Shown: one piece after another, positions 35,409 to 43,222 of the stretch
Position numbering within the stretch: position 1 is the first letter of the stretch
How the letters are laid out: every line of letters starts with the position of its first letter
DNA from: Shimia_B sp039815465
GTDB taxonomy: Bacteria; Pseudomonadota; Alphaproteobacteria; Rhodobacterales; Rhodobacteraceae
DNA length: 64,000 nucleotides
Reading direction: 5' to 3'
Assembly: GCA_039815465.1 (NCBI GenBank)
Contig: JBCBZG010000018.1
Location: 1-64,000, forward strand
Notes under the pieces: generated by a model
Told to the model about the DNA's origin: nothing
What the model saw: the letters and a program-made list of their open reading frames with translations, nothing else
The model's database searches: none
Made by a program: the position numbers and the translations under genes

Positions 35409-35423
35409 GTAACGTCGCATTAA
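35409..35423 (+). promoter_or_regulatory. CtrA-like box upstream of ctrA
   Basis: GTAA-CGTCGCA-TTAA matches seven of eight positions of the CtrA consensus TTAA-N7-TTAA and is followed by CC. It lies about 50 bases before the ctrA start codon. CtrA autoregulation is known in Caulobacter, so this is a plausible own-promoter site. Confidence 0.5.
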
Positions 35424-35471
35424 CCATTGCCTGCGATTGTTCTGGGTGAAGACATTCGGAAGGGATGATTC

Positions 35472-36185
35472 ATGCGCGTTTTGCTAGTCGAAGACGATCC
35501 AACCACCGCAAAGAGCATCGAACTGATGCTCACTCATGCGAGCTTGAATGTGTACTCCACCGACATGGGGGAGGAGGGCATCGATCTCGCAAAGCTCTAC
35601 GACTACGACTTAATTCTCCTCGACATCAACCTGCCCGACATGAACGGGTTAGAGGTGCTGCGCCAGCTTAGGCTCAGCCGGATCGAGACACCGATCCTGA
35701 TTCTGTCCGGGGATGGCGATACGGAAAGCAAGATTAAGGGGTTCGGCTTCGGGGCCGACGATTACCTCACAAAGCCCTTCCATCGGGAGGAGTTGGTGGC
35801 GCGCATCCACGCCATCATCCGCCGCTCCAAAGGGCACGCTCAGTCGATCATTAAGACAGGTCGCGTGGCTGTGAACCTCGACGCCAAAACCGTGGAGGTG
35901 GAGGGCAAGTCCGTGCACCTAACCGGCAAAGAATACCAAATGCTGGAACTGTTGTCGCTGCGCAAAGGCACGACGCTCACAAAGGAGATGTTCCTCAACC
36001 ACCTCTATGGCGGGATGGATGAGCCGGAGCTCAAGATCATCGACGTGTTCATCTGTAAGCTCCGTAAAAAGCTTTCGACAGCCACCGATGGCGAGAACCA
36101 TATCGAAACTGTCTGGGGCCGCGGCTACGTGCTGCGCGACCCAGAACCGGCTGTCGTGGACACGGCCCTGCCCATGCGCGCCTAA
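35472..36185 (+). CDS. ctrA: Cell-cycle response regulator CtrA
   Basis: This 237-residue OmpR-type regulator matches CtrA from the first residues (MRVLLVEDDPTTAKSIELML). The phospho-acceptor is in DLILLDINLPD (Asp51) and the DNA-binding winged helix spans about residues 125-225 (LTGKEYQMLELLSLRKG). In Rhodobacterales CtrA controls motility, gene-transfer agents and cyclic di-GMP enzymes rather than viability. It follows sciP and is ended by the terminator at 36226-36270. GGAAGGG precedes the start. Confidence 0.96.
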   Translation: MRVLLVEDDPTTAKSIELMLTHASLNVYSTDMGEEGIDLAKLYDYDLILLDINLPDMNGLEVLRQLRLSRIETPILILSGDGDTESKIKGFGFGADDYLTKPFHREELVARIHAIIRRSKGHAQSIIKTGRVAVNLDAKTVEVEGKSVHLTGKEYQMLELLSLRKGTTLTKEMFLNHLYGGMDEPELKIIDVFICKLRKKLSTATDGENHIETVWGRGYVLRDPEPAVVDTALPMRA

Positions 36186-36225
36186 GCGCAGCGATACCGC
36201 GCGAGACACCTATCTGAGCAGACCC

Positions 36226-36270
36226 AACCCGGGCCAGACGTGACACACGCTGGGCCGGGTTCCTTATTTT
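36226..36270 (+). terminator. Rho-independent terminator of ctrA
   Basis: A long hairpin with arms AACCCGGGCCAG and CTGGGCCGGGTT (one mismatch) is followed by TCCTTATTTT. It starts 41 bases after the ctrA stop codon. Confidence 0.75.
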
Positions 36271-36559
36271 AAGCCTCCCCAAACAACAGGCGCCCGATTC
36301 AGGCGGGTCCTTCGCGCCGTGGGCCGTAATATCGTTCGTTCACAGCGTGACGGCTCGGCCCGTGAGGCTGCTTAAACTCCCGTTAAAAGACCCGGTGGGG
36401 AGCGCCGTGCCGTGCCATGCCAGCACCATTCACAAGGGGCAGGCCTCCCACCTCACAAGCTCCAGATCAGCGCAGGGCGTTACGGAAACGGACGGTCCAT
36501 ATCGCGCGAGTTATCCACCCAAATCGATCACAATTTTTTCTTACATTTGATCTGTTGAT

Positions 36560-36574
36560 TTAGGGTTTTATTAA
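36560..36574 (+). promoter_or_regulatory. CtrA-like box upstream of the unknown gene at 36642
   Basis: TTAG-GGTTTTA-TTAA followed by CC matches seven of eight positions of TTAA-N7-TTAA. It is 68 bases upstream of the start codon, a position suited to activation, in an AT-rich promoter-like stretch. Confidence 0.5.
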
Positions 36575-36641
36575 CCCGGCGACCTGTAGTGAGATTGAAA
36601 AAAAGAAAGTACAAATCATCAAGAACTACGGGGTAATTGAT

Positions 36642-37259
36642 GTGTCAAATGGTAATTCATTCAACGAGGGTGGCCTCGTTATCAACCTGTCTCGAAACGC
36701 GGACGGGTCGGTGCTGACAAAGGGCGTTGTTTTGACGCTCAGCGCGGGCATCATCCGCTATAAACTGCGAGATGACCCATTTCTCAGCGAGGTCTTCGAA
36801 ACGGGATTCCTGCACAAGCTGGAGGAGCTCATCCACCGCGCCGGGCCTGCTGGCCGCGTGTTCTCTGCACCCGATGAAATCATCCGCGCGGGATCGGTGG
36901 TCTTGTCAGGCGCGCGCATCATCTTTGACGGGGCCGATAACGGGCTCGAACTGATCATGATCCGCTTCAAACGCGTCTTGGGGGAGGTGGGCGACCTTTT
37001 CACCGGGCAGGCCGCGCCCAACCTCCACGCCCCTCAGGCCGCGCCTGCGTCTCAGGCGCTCACATACGAACATCTTTGCCTGCCGATCCTTAATTTCGCG
37101 GCCTATCTCGAAACCGAGCTCGCGGATAATTCCGACACGCTGCCGCCGGAAACGCGCACCGTCATCCGCCGCCTGCACCAGGCGATTGACCTTGCGCGTC
37201 ACGACTTCGACCGCCTCGATTACGAGATAAAGCGCAGCGCGATCTCGAGCGCCGCCTAG
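36642..37259 (+). CDS. Hypothetical protein possibly in the CtrA regulon
   Basis: This 205-residue protein is not recognised. It has no signal peptide or membrane helix. The first 110 residues look like mixed alpha/beta (LVINLSRNADGSVLTKGVVLTL, then SVVLSGARIIFDGADN), a Pro/Ala-rich linker follows (about 125-138), and the last 65 residues are helical and charged, possibly a coiled coil (VIRRLHQAIDLARHDFDRL). The start is GTG at 36642 with GGGG upstream. Its position after ctrA and behind a CtrA-like box suggests cell-cycle, motility or related roles. ligA follows 146 bases later. Confidence 0.6.
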   Translation: MSNGNSFNEGGLVINLSRNADGSVLTKGVVLTLSAGIIRYKLRDDPFLSEVFETGFLHKLEELIHRAGPAGRVFSAPDEIIRAGSVVLSGARIIFDGADNGLELIMIRFKRVLGEVGDLFTGQAAPNLHAPQAAPASQALTYEHLCLPILNFAAYLETELADNSDTLPPETRTVIRRLHQAIDLARHDFDRLDYEIKRSAISSAA

Positions 37260-37405
37260 CTCTGCGCTGGACGACGCGGCGCGGCGAACCTATCACCTAT
37301 CCTGACGCCCGATCGGTCCCCGCGGGCCCTACGCACCGGCCCCCCGCTGCGCAGAGCCTGAGGGCCCCGATCCGCGCAAAAAGACAGGGAGGAGGGAGCG
37401 TCGCC

Positions 37406-39589
37406 ATGAGCGCCAACACAGTCGAGCCAACCGCGCCAGAGACCCCAGTCGACAGCCTGACGGCACAGGACGCACAGCGCGAACTCGACGCGTTGGCGGC
37501 GCAAATCGACAGCGCCAACCGCGCCTATCACACCGACGACGCGCCCGAGCTCTCCGACGCCGCCTACGACCGCCTCAAAGCCCGCAACGCCGCGATCGAG
37601 GCCGCGTTCCCGGACCTCAAACGCGCCGATAGCCCCAGCGACCAAGTCGGCGCCCCCGTCAGCGACGCCTTTACCAAAATCACCCACGCCGTGCGGATGA
37701 TGTCGCTCGCCAATGCCTTTGACGACGCCGATGTCATCGACTTCGACGCCCGCGCGCGCAAATATCTGGGCCTTACCGACGACGCACCGCTCGCCTACAC
37801 AGCGGAGCCAAAAATCGACGGCCTATCGCTATCCCTGCGCTACGAAAACGGCACGCTCATCAGCGCCGCCACCCGCGGCGATGGCACCACCGGCGAAGAC
37901 GTCACCGCCAACGCCCGCACCATCGCCGACATCCCCACCACGCTGACAGACGCCCCCGAAATCCTAGAAATCCGGGGGGAGGTCTACATGTCCCACGCCG
38001 ATTTCGAGGCGCTCAACGCGCGCCAAGCCCAAGAAGGGGCCAAGACCTTCGCCAACCCTCGCAACGCCGCGGCAGGCTCGCTGCGCCAGCTCGACAGCGC
38101 CATCACCGCCGCGCGCCCGCTGCGCTTTTTCGCCTATGCCTGGGGCGCCCTGTCCGCGCCGCTCGCCGACACCCAATCGGGCGCAATTGCCCGCATGGCC
38201 GCGCTTGGATTCTCGACCAACCCGCTCACGCGGCGCTGCACGTCCCCTGCGGAGCTTATCGCCCACTACACCAAAATCGAACAGCAGCGCGCCACGCTGG
38301 GCTACGACATCGACGGCGTCGTCTATAAGCTCGACGACCTGGCGCTGCAGGCGCGCATGGGCTTCCGGTCCACCACGCCCCGCTGGGCCATCGCCCACAA
38401 GTTTCCCGCCGAACTGGCCTGGACGCGGCTCGACGCCATAGACATCCAAGTGGGCCGCACCGGCGCGCTCAGCCCTGTGGCGCGCCTGCAACCTGTAACC
38501 GTGGGCGGCGTCGTCGTCTCCAACGCGACCTTGCATAACGAGGACTATATCCGCGGCCTCGACAACTCCGGCGCCCCCATCCGCGACGGCCGCGATATCC
38601 GCGTGGGCGACTGGGTCCAAGTCTATCGCGCGGGCGATGTGATCCCCAAGATCGCCGATGTCGACCTCTCCAAACGCCGCGCGGATGCCGCCCCCTTTGA
38701 CTTCCCCACCGCCTGCCCGGAATGCGCCTCACCGGTGGTGCGCGAACCCGGCGACGCCATCCACCGCTGCACCGGGGGCCTCATCTGCCCCGCCCAAGCC
38801 GTCGAAAAGCTCAAACACCTGGTGAGCCGTGGCGCCTTTGACATCGACGGGCTCGGCGCCAAACAGATCGAGATGTTCTACGCCGACGACCAGCTCCCCA
38901 TCCGGGAGCCCGCCGATATCTTTACGCTCCAGACCCGCGACGCGGGCAACATGACCAAACTCGCTAACCGCCTGGGCTACGGCCCAAAAAGCGCCGAAAA
39001 CCTGTTCGCCGGGATCGAGGCCGCGCGCGAGATGGGCTTTGCCCGCGTGCTCTTTGGGCTCGGTATCCGGCACGTGGGCGAAGCCGCCGCCCGCCTCATC
39101 GCGCGCCACTATGGCGACTGGGACAGCTTTACGACGGCGATGGACAACGCCGCGGCAGAGCCAGCCATGGCGGCGCAAGACAAAGCCGCGCTCGCTGAAA
39201 GCCCCGCCTGGTCCGACCTCCTCGCCATTGACGGGGTGGGGGGCGTCATGGCGGCCTCCCTTGTGGGCGCATTTGCCCAGCCGCGCGAACGCAAATCTAT
39301 CGATGACCTCGCCACTGAGCTCACCATCGTGCCCGAGGACGCGCCCGCGTCCGAAAGCCCTGTCGCAGGCAAAACCGTCGTCTTCACCGGCACGCTCGAA
39401 AAAATGACCCGGGCGGAGGCCAAGGCCCGCGCCGAGGCACTCGGTGCCAAAGTCTCCGGTTCTGTGAGCGCCAAGACCGACATCGTCGTCGCGGGCCCCG
39501 GCGCGGGTTCAAAGGCCAAAAAAGCCGCCGAGCTCGGCCTCGACATCATGGATGAGGACGCCTGGCTCGCCCTCATCGAGGCGGGCTAA
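37406..39589 (+). CDS. ligA: NAD-dependent DNA ligase
   Basis: This 727-residue enzyme has the Ia domain (residues about 20-85), the adenylation domain with catalytic Lys in EPKIDGLSLSLRYENG (about residue 137), an OB fold, a four-cysteine zinc finger (CPECASP then CTGGLICP, about 435-460), helix-hairpin-helix motifs and a C-terminal BRCT domain (about 645-720). It seals nicks in replication and repair. It is followed immediately by recG (stop and start adjacent), suggesting one DNA-maintenance operon. Confidence 0.96.
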   Translation: MSANTVEPTAPETPVDSLTAQDAQRELDALAAQIDSANRAYHTDDAPELSDAAYDRLKARNAAIEAAFPDLKRADSPSDQVGAPVSDAFTKITHAVRMMSLANAFDDADVIDFDARARKYLGLTDDAPLAYTAEPKIDGLSLSLRYENGTLISAATRGDGTTGEDVTANARTIADIPTTLTDAPEILEIRGEVYMSHADFEALNARQAQEGAKTFANPRNAAAGSLRQLDSAITAARPLRFFAYAWGALSAPLADTQSGAIARMAALGFSTNPLTRRCTSPAELIAHYTKIEQQRATLGYDIDGVVYKLDDLALQARMGFRSTTPRWAIAHKFPAELAWTRLDAIDIQVGRTGALSPVARLQPVTVGGVVVSNATLHNEDYIRGLDNSGAPIRDGRDIRVGDWVQVYRAGDVIPKIADVDLSKRRADAAPFDFPTACPECASPVVREPGDAIHRCTGGLICPAQAVEKLKHLVSRGAFDIDGLGAKQIEMFYADDQLPIREPADIFTLQTRDAGNMTKLANRLGYGPKSAENLFAGIEAAREMGFARVLFGLGIRHVGEAAARLIARHYGDWDSFTTAMDNAAAEPAMAAQDKAALAESPAWSDLLAIDGVGGVMAASLVGAFAQPRERKSIDDLATELTIVPEDAPASESPVAGKTVVFTGTLEKMTRAEAKARAEALGAKVSGSVSAKTDIVVAGPGAGSKAKKAAELGLDIMDEDAWLALIEAG

Positions 39590-41680
39590 ATGGCCAACCG
39601 GCCCGAGATCCTGTTTCCGCTCTTTAGCGGGCTCGAAACCCTGCCGGGCATCGGGCCCAAGACCGCGCAAAACATGGCGACGCTGGGGATCGAGAAACCG
39701 CGCGATCTGCTCTTTCACCTGCCGCATTCCGTCATCGACCGCCGCCCCGTGAAAACGGTCAAAGGCGTGGACTTGCCCGCGACCCTGACGGTCGAAGTCA
39801 CCGCCACCCGCCACCGCGCCCCCAGCCGCAAGGGCGCGCCTCACCGCATCTTTGTCGAGGACGCAGAGACAGCCTTCCAGATCGTCTATTTCAGTGCCAG
39901 CGGGCGCTACCTCGAAAACCTGCTGCCCGTGGGCGAACCGCGCGTGGTGTCCGGTAAGTTCGAGCTCTTTGACGGGGAGGCGAACCTGGCCCACCCCGAC
40001 TACGTCGTGACGCCCGCGGAACTCAGCGATATCCCGGTGTTCGAACCCGTCTACCCGCTCACCGCAGGGGTGACCCAAAAACAGCTGGCCAAAGGCGCCA
40101 AAGCCGCGCTCACACGGGTGCCGGAGCTCCCCGAATGGGCCGACGCCGAGCTCGTCAAGCGGGAGGGGTGGCCCACTACGGCAGACGCCCTTCAATCCGC
40201 CCACGCGCCGGAAAACCTGGGCGACGTCAGCCCCACCGCCAAGGCGCGGCAGCGGCTGGCCTATGACGAGCTCTTTGCCCACCAGCTCACGCTCGCGCTG
40301 GCCCGCGCCCGCGACCGCCACGCACCGGGCCGCGTGAGCCAAGGCGACGGAACGCTTCGCCAACGCATCCTGGACGGCCTGCCATTCGTGCCCACAGCCG
40401 CCCAGCTGCGCGCCGCCACCGACATCGCCGCCGACATGGCCCAGCCCAAACGTATGAACCGCCTGCTCCAGGGCGACGTGGGCGCAGGCAAAACGCTCGT
40501 CGCCTTCCTCGCGCTGCTCACCGCGGTGGAGGCAGGCGGGCAGGGCGTCATGATGGCCCCGACGGAGATCCTGGCTCGACAGCATCTGGCATCGCTCGCG
40601 CCCATGGCGGCAGAGGTCGGCGTGCGGCTCGAACTGCTGACAGGCCGCGACAAAGGCGCAGCACGGCAGGAAAAACTCCGCGCGCTCGCGGAAGGCGATA
40701 TCGGCATCCTCGTGGGCACCCACGCCGTGTTCCAGAAGGACGTTGAATTCGCCGACCTACGGCTCGCTATCGTGGACGAACAGCACCGCTTTGGCGTCCG
40801 CCAACGCCTGCTGCTCGGTGAAAAAGGGGCCGCCGCGGACGTGCTGGTGATGACAGCAACACCCATCCCGCGCTCGCTCGCCCTGGCGCAATACGGCGAT
40901 ATGGAGGTCTCGATCCTCGACGAAAAACCACCGGGCCGCACGCCCATCCAAACCGCCACAGTGCCCATGGGCCGCCTCGACGACGTCGTGGCCAAACTCC
41001 GCACCGCCGTGGCCGAGGGCAAACAGGCCTATTGGGTCTGCCCCCTGGTGGAAGAAAGCGAAACGCTCGACATGACAGCGGCGGAGGAACGGTTCAAACG
41101 CCTCCGCGCCGCACTGGGCGAGGGGAACGTGGACCTCGTCCACGGCCAAATGCCGCCCGCCGACAAAGACGCCGCCATGGCCCGTTTCATCGCGGGCGAA
41201 ACGGCGGTGCTCGTGGCCACGACCGTGATCGAGGTCGGCGTGAACGTCCCAAACGCCACGATCATGGTCATCGAGCGCGCCGAAAGCTTTGGCCTGGCCC
41301 AGCTCCACCAGCTGCGCGGACGGGTGGGGCGCGGCAGCCTAACCTCCACCTGTTTGCTGATGTACCAAGCTCCGCTGACAGAAAGCGGCGAACGGCGTCT
41401 GCGCATCCTCCGCGATACCGAAGACGGGTTCCGCATCGCCGAAGAGGACCTCGCCATCCGCGGCGCAGGCGACATGATCGGCACCGCGCAGTCGGGCCTT
41501 CCACGGTTTCAGGTGGCCAATCTCGAACGACAGGCGGGGCTCATGGCGCTGGCGCAAAGCGACGCGCGCAAGCTGCTCGCCGATGACCCCACGCTCGACA
41601 GCCCGCGCGGCAAGGCGGCCCGTGTTCTGCTTTGGTTCATGGAGCAAGACCGTGCAATCCGTTTGATTTCCGTAGGTTAG
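39590..41680 (+). CDS. recG: ATP-dependent DNA helicase RecG
   Basis: This 696-residue helicase has the N-terminal wedge/OB domain (about residues 1-210), Walker A GDVGAGKT (about 300), the DEQHRFG box (about 392), motif III TATPIPRSL and the C-terminal helicase motifs (HQLRGRVGRG, about 565). It remodels stalled replication forks and branched DNA. It starts directly after the ligA stop codon, so the two are co-translated. Confidence 0.95.
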   Translation: MANRPEILFPLFSGLETLPGIGPKTAQNMATLGIEKPRDLLFHLPHSVIDRRPVKTVKGVDLPATLTVEVTATRHRAPSRKGAPHRIFVEDAETAFQIVYFSASGRYLENLLPVGEPRVVSGKFELFDGEANLAHPDYVVTPAELSDIPVFEPVYPLTAGVTQKQLAKGAKAALTRVPELPEWADAELVKREGWPTTADALQSAHAPENLGDVSPTAKARQRLAYDELFAHQLTLALARARDRHAPGRVSQGDGTLRQRILDGLPFVPTAAQLRAATDIAADMAQPKRMNRLLQGDVGAGKTLVAFLALLTAVEAGGQGVMMAPTEILARQHLASLAPMAAEVGVRLELLTGRDKGAARQEKLRALAEGDIGILVGTHAVFQKDVEFADLRLAIVDEQHRFGVRQRLLLGEKGAAADVLVMTATPIPRSLALAQYGDMEVSILDEKPPGRTPIQTATVPMGRLDDVVAKLRTAVAEGKQAYWVCPLVEESETLDMTAAEERFKRLRAALGEGNVDLVHGQMPPADKDAAMARFIAGETAVLVATTVIEVGVNVPNATIMVIERAESFGLAQLHQLRGRVGRGSLTSTCLLMYQAPLTESGERRLRILRDTEDGFRIAEEDLAIRGAGDMIGTAQSGLPRFQVANLERQAGLMALAQSDARKLLADDPTLDSPRGKAARVLLWFMEQDRAIRLISVG

Positions 41681-41756
41681 CGCCGAACTGCGCAAAATGT
41701 TCCGATTTGTTCGCAAAAAGTTCTTTACGTACTGCGGTGGATGTGAGAACAAAAGG

Positions 41757-41771
41757 TTAACAAATCGTTCA
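41757..41771 (+). promoter_or_regulatory. CtrA-like box upstream of a short peptide gene
   Basis: TTAA-CAAATCG-TTCA matches seven of eight positions of the CtrA consensus. It lies 21 bases before the ATG at 41793, close for an activator but possible for a repressor site. Chance occurrence is a real alternative. Confidence 0.3.
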
Positions 41772-41792
41772 CGGCCCGGAAGGGAGCCCGCC

Positions 41793-41906
41793 ATGATCAC
41801 CGCCTTCAAGCGCACCCAGACCCGTAAATTTGCCCAAGACCTCGTGGGCGCTGCCGCGCTGCTCGTCATGCTTTACGGGGGGCTTTTGCTGCCCTCGATC
41901 CTGTAA
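41793..41906 (+). CDS. 37-residue single-helix membrane peptide
   Basis: The frame starts at ATG 41793, with GGAAGGGAG nine bases upstream, and ends at TAA 41904. The peptide begins MITAFKRTQTRKFAQD and ends with one membrane helix (LVGAAALLVMLYGGLLLPSIL). A basic N terminus before the helix predicts an inner-membrane protein with its N terminus in the cytoplasm. It has its own promoter-like AT-rich region after recG and a strong terminator at 42044-42079. No family is recognised. Confidence 0.65.
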   Translation: MITAFKRTQTRKFAQDLVGAAALLVMLYGGLLLPSIL

Positions 41907-42043
41907 GTTTCTGCCTGCGGTCCATCTGACGCCCCTGCGCCAGTCCCTCGCGCAGCGCTGCCCCCAGCAGCGACCCATTGGCCCCGTGAGTGCTGCCTCG
42001 CTCACCGGTGCCCGCGTCACCCCACTTGGATTGCACACCTAGC

Positions 42044-42079
42044 GCCGCGTGTTCCTGCCAGAACACGCGGCCTTTTTTT
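42044..42079 (+). terminator. Strong Rho-independent terminator
   Basis: Arms GCCGCGTGTTC and GAACACGCGGC (11 bp, perfect) enclose a six-base loop and are followed by seven T residues. It ends transcription from the 37-residue peptide gene. Confidence 0.88.
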
Positions 42080-42108
42080 GCCCGCGCAGCGGCCACCGCC
42101 GCGCATGG

Positions 42109-42129
42109 AAGAGTTTTTGGAAAACTCTT
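42109..42129. repeat. AT-rich perfect palindrome
   Basis: Arms AAGAGTTTT and AAAACTCTT enclose TGG. It resembles the palindromes at 16212-16237 and 56313-56359 and follows a terminator, so it is not needed for termination here. Confidence 0.5.
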
Positions 42130-42178
42130 GGCCCCACCCAGAAATCCAACGATGGCGTGTGCCGTGACCGCGAGCCCA

Positions 42179-42254
42179 CCCGCCTCCCTTCTGCGCCAGC
42201 GTGCGCTGGCTTGAACCTCAAGGGGGCGCGCTGCGCGCGTTCCGCCTGCGGCGG
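42179..42254 (+). repeat. Dispersed stem-loop repeat, copy B
   Basis: It shares three sequence blocks with copy A (32974-33044). Its stems are GCCAGCG-TG-CGCTGGC (42195-42210), GCGCGC-T-GCGCGC and CCGCC-TGC-GGCGG. The first and third stems differ in sequence from copy A but still pair. It is followed by GTATTTTTGGACGAAAG. Confidence 0.65.
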
Positions 42255-42329
42255 CCCTCCGGGGGAAGTATTTTTGGACGAAAGAAAGGGAGGGAGCGAA
42301 AACGTATGGCGCGCCTTTGTGACCTATGC

Positions 42330-42773
42330 CTAAGCCGCTTGGGCGGCTGCGTCTTCGACGGCGCCGATGGTGGCGTCTAGGGCGAGGAGGATAGACGCGT
42401 GGCGGTTTTTGAACGGGGCCGCGGCGCGCAGCACATCGAGCCCGTCGAAGGGTGCCGAAGGGGCCGGCCCTTGTGTTTGCAGCATCGTTCGAAGGGCGTC
42501 TCGGGCTTGGATGAGCTCCGGCAGAGTTCGACCGATCGCGTTGGCTCCCACGACGGCTGCGGCCGCTTGGCCCAGGGCGCAAGCTTTCACATCCTGCCCA
42601 AATGCGGCGATGCGCCCGTCCTTGATCACCACATCTACGGCCACCACCGATCCGCATTGTGGGGAGCGCGCGCGGTGAGTGCCCATGGGCGTTGCGAGGC
42701 GTTCCAGATGCGGGATCTGGGTCGTGAGCGCCAGGATGCGCGTGGAGTAGAGTTGCATCAGGTCCTGATCCAT
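42330..42773 (-). CDS. IscU/NifU-like Fe-S scaffold protein lacking one cysteine ligand
   Basis: This 147-residue protein resembles IscU. Of the three cluster cysteines, Cys40 (SPQCGS, where IscU has CGD) and Cys65 (KACALG) are present, but the third is replaced by Ala126 next to the conserved His125 (KNRHASILL). It may bind a cluster with other ligands or have another role such as protein binding. It stands alone, not in an isc or suf operon. It is divergent from hisI across about 90 bases. Confidence 0.75.
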   Translation of the reverse strand: MDQDLMQLYSTRILALTTQIPHLERLATPMGTHRARSPQCGSVVAVDVVIKDGRIAAFGQDVKACALGQAAAAVVGANAIGRTLPELIQARDALRTMLQTQGPAPSAPFDGLDVLRAAAPFKNRHASILLALDATIGAVEDAAAQAA

Positions 42774-42862
42774 GGTGCCCCGTCCCGTATGCCCCGTGGC
42801 ATATGTCTTGTGCCCTTGCCGTGTGTCTTAGATAAGCGCAGCCGCTGCAAAAGGAAATTCAC

Positions 42863-43222
42863 ATGTTCGACCCCGCGACGCTCAAATACGACGACCGTGG
42901 CCTCATCCCCGCGATTGCGCAGGCAGAGGATGGGACCGTGCTCATGATGGCCTGGATGAATGCGGAGGCCGTGGCGCGGACGTTGGAGACGGGGCGGGTG
43001 ACCTATTGGTCCCGCTCGCGGCAGAGTTTCTGGGTCAAGGGGGAGACGTCGGGCAATGTTCAGGAACTCGTAGATCTGCGGGTGGATTGTGACCGCGACA
43101 CGCTTCTGGCCGTGGTGCGGCAGACGGGGCCAGCGTGTCACACGGGGCGTCTGTCGTGTTTTTACACCGCTGTCCGGGGTGCGGCTGAGGTGGAGATCAT
43201 GGCGCCCCTAGAGCCCCACTAG
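42863..43222 (+). CDS. hisI: Phosphoribosyl-AMP cyclohydrolase
   Basis: This 119-residue enzyme carries the family core: MMAWMNAEAVARTLETGRVTYWSRSR, then DLRVDCDRDTLLAVVRQTGPACHTGRLSCFY, with the zinc and magnesium ligands in DCDRD and the CHTG and SCF cysteines. It opens the purine ring of PR-AMP, the third step of histidine synthesis. It is a single-domain form without HisE. The last 15 bases overlap the end of gluQ on the other strand. Confidence 0.93.
   Translation: MFDPATLKYDDRGLIPAIAQAEDGTVLMMAWMNAEAVARTLETGRVTYWSRSRQSFWVKGETSGNVQELVDLRVDCDRDTLLAVVRQTGPACHTGRLSCFYTAVRGAAEVEIMAPLEPH

Larger units (their letters stand above)
36186..36641. other. 456-base intergenic region with terminator and CtrA-like box
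   Basis: This region holds the ctrA terminator (36226-36270) and a CtrA-like box (36560-36574). The stretch between them has only short open frames without ribosome-binding sites. It becomes AT-rich over the last 120 bases (36520-36640), as expected for a promoter. A small RNA cannot be excluded, but no terminator bounds one. Confidence 0.5.
41907..42329. other. 423-base intergenic region rich in hairpins
   Basis: This stretch between the 37-residue peptide gene and the Fe-S scaffold gene contains the terminator at 42044-42079, the AT-rich palindrome at 42109-42129 and stem-loop repeat copy B at 42179-42254. I see no further coding sequence. The first 130 bases could be a long 3' untranslated region. 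Confidence 0.55.

Noticed and set aside
35104..36185. A gene-transfer-agent or prophage locus near ctrA.
   Set aside because: No capsid, portal, terminase or integrase gene is present anywhere in the window.
41907..42043. A possible small RNA ahead of the strong terminator at 42044.
   Set aside because: The terminator is explained by the upstream 37-residue peptide gene. I could not match SRP RNA, 6S RNA, tmRNA or a tRNA in this stretch, and no separate promoter is evident.
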